A stretch of 64,000 nucleotides of DNA. Source: Dongia rigui (lineage in GTDB: Bacteria > Pseudomonadota > Alphaproteobacteria > Dongiales > Dongiaceae). A program made the position numbers and the translations under genes. Of the stretch, positions 45,443-55,240 are shown in pieces; positions within the stretch are counted from its first letter, which is position 1; the number at the start of each line of letters is the position of its first letter. The DNA lies in the NCBI RefSeq assembly GCF_034044635.1, contig NZ_JAXCLX010000001.1:2046001-2110000 (forward strand), written 5' to 3'. The notes under the pieces are model-generated. The model was not told where the DNA came from. It made no database searches and saw only the letters and a program-made list of their open reading frames with translations.

Positions 45443-46441
45443 ATGACCCACCCGCTTACTTCCGCCCAGCTCACCCCAATCATCAACGAACTCGCCGCAG
45501 CCGCGCTCCCACGCTGGCATCTGGGCGGCGCCAAGGTGACCCTGGTCAATCATTCGGAAAACTGGACCTATCGCGTCGAGCCGCAGGACGCGCTGCGACC
45601 GGTGATCCTGCGCGTGCACCGGGCGGGCTATCATTCCCTGAACGGTATCCGCAGCGAGCTGGCCTGGATGCGCGCCCTGCAAGCGGAGGCCGGCGTCAAG
45701 ACACCGCAGGCGATCCCGGGCCGCGACGGGGCCGACATCCAGACGGTGTCGCATCCGGCGCTGGAGAGCCCCCGCCATTGCGTGCTGTTTGAATTCATCG
45801 ACGGCATCGAACCGCCGCAGGACGATCTGGTGGCACCCTTCCGGCAGCTGGGCGAGGTGGCGGCGCGCTGCCATACCCATGCCGAGACCTGGCAGCGGCC
45901 GGCCTATTTCGATCGCCTCGCCTGGGATTTCGAGCATGCGGTGGGTGCGACACCCAATTGGGGCGACTGGCGGCAAGGTCCGGCCTGCACCCGTGAACGC
46001 GCGGCGGTCATTCAGCGCGCGGTCGATCTGTTGCAAAAGCGCCTTGCCGCGTTTGGCCAGGGGCGTGACCGCTATGGCTATATCCATGCCGATTTCCGCC
46101 TTGCCAACCTGCTGCTGCACGAAGGCGACGTGCGCGTCATCGATTTCGACGACAGCGGGCTTGGCTGGTTTCTCTATGACGCCGCAACGGCGGTGAGTTT
46201 TTTTGAGACCCGCGCCGATGTGCCGGAGTTGATCGAGGCCTGGAAGGACGGCTATCGCCGCCGCCGCGCACTCTCAAGCGCTGAAGAGACGGAGATCGAC
46301 AGCTTCATCCTGCTGCGGCGCCTGACGCTCTTTGCCTGGATGGGTTCGCATAACGAAACCGAGCTGGCGCAGACCGAGGGGCCTGGCTATGCGCAAGGAA
46401 GCGCCGAGCTTGCGGAGCGATATCTGACCCGCTTCGGGTGA
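45443..46441 (+). CDS. aminoglycoside phosphotransferase (APH)-fold kinase
   Basis: The 332-residue protein has a protein-kinase-like fold of the phosphotransferase enzyme family: HADFRLANLLL (catalytic loop, Asp and Asn) and VIDFDDSGLGW (metal-binding Asp). It resembles SrkA/YihE and homoserine-kinase-type-II relatives. Substrate unknown: it could phosphorylate a small hydroxy compound or protein; nothing suggests antibiotic resistance. The ATG at 45443 is preferred to a TTG at 45431. It stands between the hydrolase and the S33 peptidase gene, 175 bases before the latter. Confidence 0.85.
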   Translation: MTHPLTSAQLTPIINELAAAALPRWHLGGAKVTLVNHSENWTYRVEPQDALRPVILRVHRAGYHSLNGIRSELAWMRALQAEAGVKTPQAIPGRDGADIQTVSHPALESPRHCVLFEFIDGIEPPQDDLVAPFRQLGEVAARCHTHAETWQRPAYFDRLAWDFEHAVGATPNWGDWRQGPACTRERAAVIQRAVDLLQKRLAAFGQGRDRYGYIHADFRLANLLLHEGDVRVIDFDDSGLGWFLYDAATAVSFFETRADVPELIEAWKDGYRRRRALSSAEETEIDSFILLRRLTLFAWMGSHNETELAQTEGPGYAQGSAELAERYLTRFG

Positions 46442-46556
46442 GGGTTCTGTCAAGCCAGCCACCTCACCCGTCAAGCGTCTGCACCCCACGCAGCCTAGGC
46501 TTGCGCGCATTGGGCTTGATCTCGCATCTGCGAAAGCCCTAGCATCGCGCGCTGTA

Positions 46557-46579
46557 CAGACGCCAAACAAGAGCGTCTG
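46557..46579. promoter_or_regulatory. inverted repeat upstream of the S33-dpp operon
   Basis: CAGACGC (46557-46563) and GCGTCTG (46573-46579) are perfect seven-base arms with a nine-base spacer. A separate perfect palindrome CTGTACAG (46552-46559) overlaps the left arm. They lie about 40 bases before the first gene of the peptide transport operon. Confidence 0.4.
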
Positions 46580-46616
46580 ACGCGACAGGCAGGCAGAGAC
46601 TGAGGGGGCTGGGTTG

Positions 46617-47507
46617 ATGTGGCGCGAGATTCCCGCCGACGAGCGGCATGAGATCAAGGTCGACGGGCACAAGGTCGTTGCCTATTCCTTCGGCAAGGGG
46701 CCGCAAACAGTGCTCCTCCTCAATGGCGGGCCGGGCCTCCCCTGCGATTACCTGCGCGAGGCGCATTCCTGCCTGATCGATCAAGGTTACCGGGTCGTGG
46801 CCTTCGATCAGCTGGGGACGGGCGCTTCCGACCGCCCGACCGACAAGGCGCTGTGGAACATCACGCGCTATGTGGCCGAAGTGGAAACCGTGCGCACAGC
46901 GCTCAATCTGGGCAAAGTGCATCTTTTGGGCCATTCCTGGGGCGGGTGGCTCGCCATCGAATATGCGGTGACGCATCCGCAAAACTTGCAGACGCTGATC
47001 CTCGAAGACACCAATGCGGATATGCCGCACCTCATTTCCGAGCTGATGCGCCTGCGTGATGCGCTGGGTTCCGAGACAGTCGCCATGATGCAGCGGCATG
47101 AGGCGCAAGGGACGCTCGACCACCCGGAATACCAGGCGGCCGTCACCATTCTCAATTACCGGCATGTCTGCCGCCTTTCGGAATGGCCGGCGCCGGTGAA
47201 GCGTTCGCTCGACGATTGGAACATGGGACCCTACGGCACCATGCAGGGGCCGAATGAGTTTCTCTATACCGGCAACCTCAAGGATTGGAACCGGGTCCCG
47301 GATCTCCATAAGATCCCTTGCCCGGTCCTCATCACCACCGGCCAGCATGACGAGCTCACCCCGGCCTGTTCGCTGCGCATGAAGCTGCATCTCAATGACG
47401 CCGAGCTGCATGTCTTCCCCAACAGCAGCCATATGCCGTTCTATGAAGAGCCCCACGCCTATTACCCGGTGCTCAACAGCTTCTTGAAACGCCATAGCGG
47501 TAGATGA
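46617..47507 (+). CDS. alpha/beta-fold peptidase S33, proline iminopeptidase-like
   Basis: The 296-residue product is a proline iminopeptidase or L-amino-acid amidase of family S33: oxyanion loop NGGPGLPCDYL (36-46) and nucleophile elbow GHSWGG (Ser107). The His and Asp members fit NSSHMPF and TGQHDELTP. By family it frees N-terminal proline or amino acids from peptides or amides. ATG at 46617 follows GAGGGGG. It ends 13 bases before dppB, so hydrolysis and uptake genes are co-transcribed, which suggests breakdown of imported short peptides. Confidence 0.9.
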   Translation: MWREIPADERHEIKVDGHKVVAYSFGKGPQTVLLLNGGPGLPCDYLREAHSCLIDQGYRVVAFDQLGTGASDRPTDKALWNITRYVAEVETVRTALNLGKVHLLGHSWGGWLAIEYAVTHPQNLQTLILEDTNADMPHLISELMRLRDALGSETVAMMQRHEAQGTLDHPEYQAAVTILNYRHVCRLSEWPAPVKRSLDDWNMGPYGTMQGPNEFLYTGNLKDWNRVPDLHKIPCPVLITTGQHDELTPACSLRMKLHLNDAELHVFPNSSHMPFYEEPHAYYPVLNSFLKRHSGR

Positions 47508-47520
47508 AGCCGGCCGGCAA

Positions 47521-48465
47521 ATGAACCTCTATCGCTATCGCTTCATCCTCGCCCGGCCGCTGCAATTGCTGCCGGTGCTCATCGGCATCAGCGTCATCAC
47601 CTTCGTGCTTGTCCGCCTCATTCCCGGCGATCCGGCGCGCGTGCTGCTCGGCGCCAAATCAACGCCCGAGGCCATCGCCCGCATCCGCGCCCAGTTCGGC
47701 TTGGATGAGCCAATCTGGCTGCAATATGCCTACTTCCTCAAGAACCTGGCGCTGGGCGACATGGGGAAGTCGATTCTCTACAAGATGCCGGTCCTGCAAT
47801 TGATCGGTGAACGTCTGGCGCCGACCGCGCTGCTGATTTCAGGCAGCGTCCTGCTGGCGCTGGCGTTGGCTGTGCCGCTGGCCTCGATCGCTGCCACCAG
47901 GCGCGGCCGTTTTGCCGATCATGCCATCCGTCTCTTTTCAACGGCTGGCCTCGGCTTCCCGCCCTTCTGGCTCGCCATCATGCTGATCATCGTCTTCAGC
48001 GTGAAATTCGATCTCTTTCCCGTGGCGGGCTATGGCGACAGCTGGGGCGACCGGCTGCATCATCTGGCGCTGCCCTGCTTCACGGTCGCCTTGGCGCTTT
48101 CTGCCGTCATCACGCGCAATCTGCGCGCCAGCATGATCGCCGAGCTGGCCTCCGACCATGCCACGGCGGCACGGGCGCGCGGCCTGTCCGAGCGGCGCGT
48201 CTTCTGGCGGCATGTGCTGCCCAATGCCGTCATCCCGGCCATCAACCTGCTCGCTGTCAATATCGGCTGGCTCATCGGCGGCACGGTGGTGATCGAAAGC
48301 GTGTTCTCGATTCCAGGCCTCGGACAATTGCTGGTGCGCGGCATCTTCACGCGCGATTACATGGTGGTGCAATCGGTCGCCATGGCCTTTGCCTGCGCCA
48401 CCGTCGTCGTCAATTTTCTTGCCGACGTGCTCACGGTCGCCATCGATCCCCGGGTGGAATTATGA
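47521..48465 (+). CDS. dppB: peptide ABC transporter permease, DppB type
   Basis: The 314-residue inner-membrane permease has about six helices, opens with RPLQLLPVLIGISVITFVLVRLIPGDPA cut to VITFVLVRLIPGDPA, the family signature, and carries the EAA-like loop ARARGLSERRVFWRHVLPNA that docks on the ATPases. It is the first permease of the dipeptide/oligopeptide-type importer. dppC starts in its stop (ATGA overlap). Substrate not determined; nickel and opine importers share this fold. Confidence 0.9.
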   Translation: MNLYRYRFILARPLQLLPVLIGISVITFVLVRLIPGDPARVLLGAKSTPEAIARIRAQFGLDEPIWLQYAYFLKNLALGDMGKSILYKMPVLQLIGERLAPTALLISGSVLLALALAVPLASIAATRRGRFADHAIRLFSTAGLGFPPFWLAIMLIIVFSVKFDLFPVAGYGDSWGDRLHHLALPCFTVALALSAVITRNLRASMIAELASDHATAARARGLSERRVFWRHVLPNAVIPAINLLAVNIGWLIGGTVVIESVFSIPGLGQLLVRGIFTRDYMVVQSVAMAFACATVVVNFLADVLTVAIDPRVEL

Positions 48466-49328
48466 GAGGGGGTGGAATGGCGAGCACCACCGTGGCACTT
48501 GGCGCCGGTTGGCGCCTTCGCTTCGGCAGACACCCTTTGCCCCTGCTGCTCGGTGCCGCCATCATCGGCTGCATCGCCTTGCTGGCAATCCTGGCGCCGG
48601 TCGTCGCACCCTTCGACCCGATCGCCCAGAATCTCGAGGTGAAGCTGCAGCCACCGAGCGTCGCTCATCTCTTCGGCACCGATAATTTCGGGCGCGATAT
48701 CCTGTCGCGCATCATCTGGGGTGCGCGCATCGATCTGCAGATGGGGATCATCGGCGTGTTCTTCCCCTTCCTCATCGGCACGACGATCGGTGCCATTGCC
48801 GGTTACGCGGGCCGCGCTGCCGATGCCGTGGCGATGCGCGTCGTCGATATCGTCCTGGCCTTTCCGTTCCTGGTCTTGATGCTGGCGATCATCGCCATCC
48901 TGAAACCGGGTCTTTCCAGCTTCTATATCGCCATGGCGCTGGTCGGCTGGGTGTCCTATGCGCGCCTCATCCGCGCCCAGGTGCTGGTGGCGAAATCGGC
49001 CGATTATGTGACGGCGGCCAAGAGCCTCGGCTACAGCCATCCGCGCATCCTCTTTCGCCATATCCTGCCCAACGTGCTAACCAATTCGATCGTTTTTTCG
49101 ATGTCCGACGTCGTGCTGGTGGTGCTGAACGGCGCCGCGATCTCGTATCTGGGGCTGGGTGTGCAGCCGCCGACCGCCGAATGGGGCATAATGATCGCGG
49201 AAGGACAGAACTTCATCACCACCGCCTGGTGGATCACCGCGTTCCCGGGCCTTGCGATTGTCGTGATGGCCTTGGGGTTCAGCCTGCTGGCGGATGGCTT
49301 GGGCGAAAAGCTGGGGGTGCGGGAATGA
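48462..49328 (+). CDS. dppC: peptide ABC transporter permease, DppC type
   Basis: The 288-residue second permease has GTDNFGRDILSRIIWGARIDL, diagnostic of DppC/OppC, and an EAA loop TAAKSLGYSHPRILFRHILPN. The start is drawn at the ATG overlapping the dppB stop; an ATG at 48477 with GAGGGGGTGGA behind it is the stronger ribosome-site alternative. dppD begins in its stop codon (ATGA). Confidence 0.9.
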   Translation: MRGGGMASTTVALGAGWRLRFGRHPLPLLLGAAIIGCIALLAILAPVVAPFDPIAQNLEVKLQPPSVAHLFGTDNFGRDILSRIIWGARIDLQMGIIGVFFPFLIGTTIGAIAGYAGRAADAVAMRVVDIVLAFPFLVLMLAIIAILKPGLSSFYIAMALVGWVSYARLIRAQVLVAKSADYVTAAKSLGYSHPRILFRHILPNVLTNSIVFSMSDVVLVVLNGAAISYLGLGVQPPTAEWGIMIAEGQNFITTAWWITAFPGLAIVVMALGFSLLADGLGEKLGVRE

Positions 49329-50299
49329 GCCCGCTTCTCGCCGTCAAAAACCTCGCCGTCCGCGCCGACATGCATGGCCGCGGCTTTCATCTGGTCGAAG
49401 ATGTCACCTTCTCTCTCGAGAAGGGCGAGATCTTAGGGCTCGTCGGTGAAAGCGGGTCGGGGAAGTCGGTGACCTGCCGCGCCCTTTTGCGTTTGTTGCC
49501 GGGCGCCAATCTTGCCATCACCGCGGGCGAGATCCTGTTCGAGGGCCGCGATTTTGCGAAGATGTCGGATGCCGAGATCCGCAACGAACGCGGCGCCTCG
49601 GTCGGCATGATCTTCCAGAACCCGGCGAGCCATCTCGATCCTGTCATGAGCATCGGCGACCAGGTGGCGGAATCGATCGTTCTGCATCGGAATGTCTCCA
49701 AGGCCGAGGCCTGGAGCCAGACGATCGATCTGTTGCGCCAGGTCGGCATTCCGGACCCCGAACGCCGCGCGCGCAATTTTGCTCATGAATTTTCCGGCGG
49801 CATGAAGCAGCGCGCCATGATTGCTGCGGCCCTTGCCTGCGATCCGCAGCTGCTCATCGCCGACGAACCGACCACGGCGCTCGACGTGACCGTTCAGGCA
49901 CAGATCCTGCGCCTCCTCATCGATCTGCGCGACAGGCGCGGGCTTTCCATCATCCTGGTGACGCATGATCTGGGCGTCGTCGCACAGGCCTGCGATTCCA
50001 TCGCCGTCATGTATGGCGGGCGCATCGTCGAGCGCGGGCCCAAGCGCGACGTGCTGAAGGCGCCCTTTCATCCTTATACGGCGCGTCTCATCGCCTGCCA
50101 GCCGGCGCATGGTGCGGGCCACGGCCTGATGCCCAGCATTCCGGGCCAGCCGCCCACGGCCGGGGACATGCCGCCAGGCTGCCGCTTCCACCCGCGCTGC
50201 GACCTGGCGCAGGCAAGCTGCCGGGAACTCATCCCGCACCTCAAGGAGCGTGTCGTCGGCCACCTGGCCGCCTGCCCCGTGACGGAGCTGAGCTCATGA
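49325..50299 (+). CDS. dppD: peptide ABC transporter ATP-binding protein, DppD type
   Basis: The 324-residue ATPase has Walker A GESGSGKS, signature FSGGMKQR (a LSGGQ variant) and Walker B LLIADEPTTALDV, with the C-terminal oligopeptide/dipeptide extension (PGCRFHPRCDLA, with Cys residues) that in this family can bind an iron-sulfur cluster. It energises uptake with DppF. It overlaps the neighbours by four bases at both ends. Confidence 0.92.
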   Translation: MSPLLAVKNLAVRADMHGRGFHLVEDVTFSLEKGEILGLVGESGSGKSVTCRALLRLLPGANLAITAGEILFEGRDFAKMSDAEIRNERGASVGMIFQNPASHLDPVMSIGDQVAESIVLHRNVSKAEAWSQTIDLLRQVGIPDPERRARNFAHEFSGGMKQRAMIAAALACDPQLLIADEPTTALDVTVQAQILRLLIDLRDRRGLSIILVTHDLGVVAQACDSIAVMYGGRIVERGPKRDVLKAPFHPYTARLIACQPAHGAGHGLMPSIPGQPPTAGDMPPGCRFHPRCDLAQASCRELIPHLKERVVGHLAACPVTELSS

Positions 50300-51291
50300 G
50301 CGACGCGCTGCTCCGGGTCGAAGATGTCGCCGTCCATTTCCAGGCCGGCAAGGGCCGGCTCGTCCGCGCCGTCAACGGCGTCACCTTTGCCCTCAAGCCA
50401 GGTGAGACTTTGGGGCTGGTCGGTGAAAGCGGCTGCGGCAAGTCGACACTTGGTCGCGCCATTCTGAAACTGGGTCCGCTCACCGACGGCCGCGTCTTCT
50501 TCGATGGCATTGATGTCGGCGCTGGCGATGCAGCCGGTGTGGCACAGTTGCGGCGCGAAACGGCGATGATCTTTCAGGATCCCTACAACGCGCTCAACCC
50601 GCGCCTTTCCATCGGCAGTGCGATCGAAGAAGTGCTGCGGGTGCACAAGAAAGTACCGCCGGAGCGGATCAAGGAACGTGTTGCGGAACTGATGCAGCTT
50701 GTTGGCCTGTCGCTGGCGCTGGCAGACCGGCGCCCGCGTGCCTTGAGCGGCGGGCAATGCCAACGCGCCGGCATAGCGCGGGCGCTTGCCATTGAGCCGA
50801 AGCTGATCATTGCCGATGAATGCGTGGCGGCCCTCGACGTCTCTATCCAGGCGCAGATCATCAATCTGCTCATCGAGCTCAAAGGACGCATGAACCTCGC
50901 CCTCATCTTCATCGCCCATGATCTGGGTGTGGTGCGGCGCCTGTGTGACCGCGTCGCCGTCATGTATCTGGGTCGCATTGTCGAGGAAGGGGCGACCGAG
51001 GATGTGTTCGGCGCCCCCAAGCACCCCTATACGCGGGCACTGATGCGGGCAATCCCCGAGATCGATCCGGATCGCGGCCTGCCGGCCGACCCGTTGGGCG
51101 GCGAGCCGCCGAGCCCGCTCGATATTCCTGAGGGCTGCGCCTTTCATCCGCGCTGCCCGGACGTGATGCCGGCCTGTCGCCAGAACCCGGCGCCGGCGAC
51201 GCATATCGTCGGCCAATGCGAGGTCGCCTGTCATCTTTATCAGAACGAGAACACCAACGACCAACAAACCAGGGAGAGGATCCATGCTTAG
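50296..51291 (+). CDS. dppF: peptide ABC transporter ATP-binding protein, DppF type
   Basis: The 331-residue second ATPase has Walker A GESGCGKS, signature LSGGQCQRAGIARAL and Walker B LIIADECVAALDVS, where Cys replaces the usual Pro after the catalytic Glu. The C-terminal tail again has the PEGCAFHPRCPDVMPAC cysteine pattern. The start overlaps the dppD stop as ATGA, and the stop lies eight bases inside the dppA start region. It completes the ATPase pair. Confidence 0.92.
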   Translation: MSDALLRVEDVAVHFQAGKGRLVRAVNGVTFALKPGETLGLVGESGCGKSTLGRAILKLGPLTDGRVFFDGIDVGAGDAAGVAQLRRETAMIFQDPYNALNPRLSIGSAIEEVLRVHKKVPPERIKERVAELMQLVGLSLALADRRPRALSGGQCQRAGIARALAIEPKLIIADECVAALDVSIQAQIINLLIELKGRMNLALIFIAHDLGVVRRLCDRVAVMYLGRIVEEGATEDVFGAPKHPYTRALMRAIPEIDPDRGLPADPLGGEPPSPLDIPEGCAFHPRCPDVMPACRQNPAPATHIVGQCEVACHLYQNENTNDQQTRERIHA

Positions 51292-52801
51292 AAAGAAATG
51301 GTTGGGTATCGGCGTTGCCAGCGTACTGGCCCTGCTGACCATCGGCACCAGTGTCGCCGAAGCCGACGGCGTGCTGACCATCGGCCGGCGCGAAGACGGC
51401 ACCACCTTCGATCCGGTGAAGACCACGCAGAACACCGATTTCTGGGTGTTCTCGAATGTCTTCGACGTGCTGGTGCGCGTCGACAAGACCGGCACCAAAT
51501 TGGAGCCAGGCCTTGCCGAAAGCTGGGAGGTTTCGTCCGACGGCCTCGTCTATACCTTCAAGATCCGCAACACGACCTTTTCCGACGGTTCGCCGCTGAC
51601 GGCCAAGGATGCGGCCTTTACCTTGACCCGCATCCGCGACAATCCCGCCTCGCTCTGGTCGGATACCTACAAGGTGATCAAGACGGCGGAAGCCAAGGAC
51701 GATCGCACCTTGGTCGTGACGCTGAATCAGCCGGCCGCACCGTTCCTGGCCTCGCTCGCCATGCCGGGCGCCTCGGTCCTTTCTGAAGCCTATGTGACCA
51801 AGATCGGCGAGGACGCGGTCCTCGACCACCCGCTGGGCTCCGGCGCCTTCGAACTGGTCGAATGGAAGCGCGGTGAGAAGGTCGTCCTCAAGAAGAATCC
51901 CAATTTCTGGGAAAAGGACCGCGTGCATCTTGATGGCGTCGAATGGATCTCGGTTCCCGACGACAATACCCGCATGCTCAAGGTGCAGGCAGGCGAGTTG
52001 GATGCAGCGATCTTCGTGCCTTTCTCGCGCATCGCCGAATTGCAGAAGGATGCCAATCTCGAGGTTCATCTCGATCCCTCGACGCGTGAGGACCATCTCC
52101 TCATCAACCAGCGCAATGCGCCCCTCGACAAAATCCCGGTCCGCCAGGCGCTCGACATGGCGATCGACAAGCAGGCCATCGTCGACACCGCGACCTTCGG
52201 CTTCGGCGAGGTGGCCAATTCCTACGTGCCCAAGGGCGCCCTCTATCACAACGACAAGAACCTGCTCCGTCCCTATGACCCGGAAGGCGCCAAGAAATTG
52301 TTGGCCGATGCCGGCGCCAGCGATCTGACGCTCAACTACATCGTCGATGCGGGTGATGAAGTGGCGGAACAGACCGCGATCCTCATTCAGCAGCAGCTGG
52401 CCAAGGCTGGCGTCACCGTCAATATCACCAAGGTCGATCCCAGCTCGTCCTGGCAGATGGAAGTGGATGGCGAATACGACATCGCCACCAATTACTGGAC
52501 CAATGACGTGATCGACCCCGACCAGAAGACCACCTTTGTCCTGGGCCATGACACCAACAACAACTACATGACCCATTACAAGAACGACAAGGTCAAGGAA
52601 CTGGTGGCGGCCGCCCGCGTCGAGATGGACCCGAAAAAGCGCGAGGCCATGTATATCGAGATCCAGACCATCGCCAAGGAAGAGGTGCATTGGATCGATC
52701 TCTATTACAGCCCCTATCGCAACGTCACGCGCAAGAACATCAGCGGTTTCTATCAAAACCCGCTCGGCCGCTTCTTCCTGGAAGACACGGTCAAGAACTA
52801 A
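51284..52801 (+). CDS. dppA: peptide ABC transporter substrate-binding protein
   Basis: The 505-residue periplasmic protein has a Sec signal (about residues 1-27, ending VAEA) and the family 5 solute-binding fold: LTIGRREDGTTFDPVKTT, GLAESWEVSSDGLVYTFKIR cut to LAESWEVSSDGL, and APLDKIPVRQALDMAIDK. Peptides or small charged compounds are likely ligands. Unlike most operons, the binding-protein gene is last. ATG 51284 follows GGGAGAGG and overlaps dppF by eight bases. A strong terminator follows at 52823. Confidence 0.92.
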   Translation: MLRKKWLGIGVASVLALLTIGTSVAEADGVLTIGRREDGTTFDPVKTTQNTDFWVFSNVFDVLVRVDKTGTKLEPGLAESWEVSSDGLVYTFKIRNTTFSDGSPLTAKDAAFTLTRIRDNPASLWSDTYKVIKTAEAKDDRTLVVTLNQPAAPFLASLAMPGASVLSEAYVTKIGEDAVLDHPLGSGAFELVEWKRGEKVVLKKNPNFWEKDRVHLDGVEWISVPDDNTRMLKVQAGELDAAIFVPFSRIAELQKDANLEVHLDPSTREDHLLINQRNAPLDKIPVRQALDMAIDKQAIVDTATFGFGEVANSYVPKGALYHNDKNLLRPYDPEGAKKLLADAGASDLTLNYIVDAGDEVAEQTAILIQQQLAKAGVTVNITKVDPSSSWQMEVDGEYDIATNYWTNDVIDPDQKTTFVLGHDTNNNYMTHYKNDKVKELVAAARVEMDPKKREAMYIEIQTIAKEEVHWIDLYYSPYRNVTRKNISGFYQNPLGRFFLEDTVKN

Positions 52802-52822
52802 GCGACGCTCGTGAAGTGGCAG

Positions 52823-52853
52823 CGGCCGGGCAATGTCTTGCCCGGCCGTTTTT
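52823..52853 (+). terminator. intrinsic terminator after dppA
   Basis: CGGCCGGGCAA (52823-52833), loop TGTC, and TTGCCCGGCCG (52838-52848) form an 11-base perfect stem, followed by TTTTT. It lies 22 bases after the dppA stop and directly before the convergent chemoreceptor stop, so it may stop both, though the A-tract needed on the minus side is not evident. Confidence 0.9.
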
Positions 52854-52854
52854 G

Positions 52855-54981
52855 TTAAAGCGTCCTTACGATATGCAGGAAGCTTTCCACTTCCTGGCGC
52901 AGGACGGCACCATTCTTGGCGAGCTCTGCGGCGGCGGTCAGGACCTGACCGGAAGCCAGACTGGTTTCGCGCGAGGCTTCGGTGACGCCGCCGATATTGG
53001 CGGATACTTCGCTGGTGCCGTCGGCGGCCTGCTGCACGTTTCTTGAAATTTCCTGTGTTGCGGCACCTTGTTCCTCAACCGCCGAGGCAATGGTCGTCGA
53101 GATCTCGCTCACCCGGTTGATCACCAGGGTTATGCCTTGAATGGCTTCGGCCGAGCTTTCGCTGGATTGCTGGATCGCGCGCACCTGGCCGCCGATCTCG
53201 TCCGTGGCCCTTGCTGTCTGCATGGCCAGGTTCTTCACTTCCGAGGCCACCACGGCGAAGCCCTTCCCGGCCTCGCCCGCGCGCGCCGCTTCGATGGTGG
53301 CGTTCAAGGCCAAGAGATTCGTCTGGCTGGCGATGGCGTTGATGAGCGTCACAACATCACCGATCTTCTCAGCGGCGGCTGAAAGAGTCCGGACTCTGTC
53401 ATTGGTTGTCTCGGCCTGCGCCACGGCTTCGTTGACGACGCGGTTGGATTCGATCACCTGGTTGCTGATCTCGGAAATCGAGGCCGACAGCTCCTCTGTG
53501 GCGGAAGCAACCGTCTGTACGTTCTGGGTCATCTCTTCGGCGGCGGCAGCGACGACATTGGCTTGCTGGGCCGTTTCCTCCGCCGTCGACGCCATGGATT
53601 GCGCGGTGGATTGCAGTTCTGTGGCGGCAGCGCTGACCCCCTCGACCACGGCGCCGATGGCCTTGTCGAAATGGGCGACGGCCGCTTCCATGCGTTTGCC
53701 GCGTTCGATCTGGCGTTGCTGTTCGGCTGCCTGCTGTTCGGACAAGGCGCGTCCTTCGATCAGTTTTCCGCGGAACTGCTCGGTCGCCTGCGCCATGTCA
53801 CCGAGCTCGTCCTTGCGCGTCGTTGCTGGCACCGTCACGCTGTAATTGCCGTCGGCCATCTCGCCCATGATGCGCGTGAGGGCCGCGAGCGGGCCGGTAA
53901 TGGCGCGGGCACCGAAGAAACCAATGGCGACCGCGACCAACAGCGCCACAAATCCCACCATCAGGATGATGTTGCGCGTATGGGTAACGGGCGCGAAGAT
54001 CTCTGCTGCGTCCACTTCGCCGATGATGACCCAACTCGTACCTTCGAAAGTGATCGGTTTATAGGCCGACAGCACGGGGACGCCGCGATAGTCATCGACG
54101 ACGCCAATTCCTGTTTCGCCCTTGAGGCCCGCCTCGACACTGGACGTCTTTACGTCCTGATTTAGGATCGAGCTGGGATCGCCGGGCTTGAGGAAGCGGG
54201 AATCGCTGCGCATCTTCAAATCGGCACCGACGATGTAAGTCTCGCCGCTGACGCCCATCCCTTCGGCGCGCTGCATGACCGCGTTGATACGGCCCACCGG
54301 CATCTGGAAGATGAGCGTGCCGATGAGGTCCGTGCCGCGCATGATGGGCGTGCCGATAAAGCTTGCCGGCACGCCTTTGCTGGGGGCGTAGGCGGCAAAA
54401 TCGGAGAAAGCAACAGCGACCGATCCCTTGCCATCCTGGATCTTCTGCCACACGCGGGCGAGATCGCTGTCCTTCCATTCGCCATCGGCAAGGTTGGTGC
54501 CGTAATCGGGCTCCTTGGTATAGGAGTAGACGACATTGCCGTTGATATCGACCAGGAACAAGTCGTAATAGCCGCGCGTTTCAGCCAGCGCCTTGTACCA
54601 GGGATGAAACCGCGCATGGGCGGCGCTGTAGGCCGAGCCGTCCTGCGCCGCCATGAGATCCATGAGCTTGGCCGGATTTGGGTTGGTATCGACATAGAGC
54701 TTGCGGGCTTCGCCCGGCGGCAGTTCAGCGTAAGCCTTGGAGAACGCATCCATGGCAAGGCGCGTATCGTCGGTGAGTGCAAAGAGCTTGAGGTCTTCGG
54801 CAATAGTGCCGAGGTAGCTCTCCAGCGCCGCGGCGCGAGCGTCGACCAGCGCCGTGAGCTTGCCTTCAGCCGATTCCTTCAAGGCGGCCTGCGCAAAGAA
54901 GACGGCGATCAAGCCAAGCGCCATCAAGGCGACAGCGATGAGGGCCGTCACCGCTGCTGGCATTTTCGCGGCTAGCTTCAT
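52855..54981 (-). CDS. methyl-accepting chemotaxis protein with periplasmic double Cache domain
   Basis: This 708-residue chemoreceptor has a first membrane span (about 12-34), a large periplasmic domain of about 300 residues with dCache features ([33 protein letters not shown]), a second span (about 338-360), HAMP and a signalling domain with the hairpin tip [20 protein letters not shown] cut short here. dCache domains bind amino acids, amines or organic acids directly. Its position, convergent with the peptide transporter, fits sensing of a related nutrient, but this is inference. ATG at 54981 follows AGGGAGTGGATC. No C-terminal pentapeptide tether is visible. Confidence 0.93.
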   Translation of the reverse strand: MKLAAKMPAAVTALIAVALMALGLIAVFFAQAALKESAEGKLTALVDARAAALESYLGTIAEDLKLFALTDDTRLAMDAFSKAYAELPPGEARKLYVDTNPNPAKLMDLMAAQDGSAYSAAHARFHPWYKALAETRGYYDLFLVDINGNVVYSYTKEPDYGTNLADGEWKDSDLARVWQKIQDGKGSVAVAFSDFAAYAPSKGVPASFIGTPIMRGTDLIGTLIFQMPVGRINAVMQRAEGMGVSGETYIVGADLKMRSDSRFLKPGDPSSILNQDVKTSSVEAGLKGETGIGVVDDYRGVPVLSAYKPITFEGTSWVIIGEVDAAEIFAPVTHTRNIILMVGFVALLVAVAIGFFGARAITGPLAALTRIMGEMADGNYSVTVPATTRKDELGDMAQATEQFRGKLIEGRALSEQQAAEQQRQIERGKRMEAAVAHFDKAIGAVVEGVSAAATELQSTAQSMASTAEETAQQANVVAAAAEEMTQNVQTVASATEELSASISEISNQVIESNRVVNEAVAQAETTNDRVRTLSAAAEKIGDVVTLINAIASQTNLLALNATIEAARAGEAGKGFAVVASEVKNLAMQTARATDEIGGQVRAIQQSSESSAEAIQGITLVINRVSEISTTIASAVEEQGAATQEISRNVQQAADGTSEVSANIGGVTEASRETSLASGQVLTAAAELAKNGAVLRQEVESFLHIVRTL

Positions 54982-55145
54982 GATCCACTCCCTGGGGACA
55001 GACGCGTCAGAACCGCGTTATGGTTGCCAACCTACCGAGGGAAAGTTAAAAATTGTGGAAGGGTGAATAGGTATAAATATTTGATAAATAGGCATTATTT
55101 CCATATCACCAGCGCCTTGGGCTGGCACCATTGTGTCGCCTTGAT

Positions 55146-55177
55146 GAACAATAAGATCGCAAATGCACCTATTGTTC
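55146..55177. promoter_or_regulatory. inverted repeat upstream of the pirin gene
   Basis: GAACAATA (55146-55153) and TATTGTTC (55170-55177) are perfect eight-base arms with a 16-base spacer, about 60 bases before the pirin start and next to an AT-rich stretch (55040-55105). It could be an operator or a hairpin in the leader. Confidence 0.45.
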
Positions 55178-55240
55178 GTGCCTCCTGCGATCTCTAACTT
55201 CACCCGTACTCACTTTCCGACATCACCGAGCGAGCTTTCC

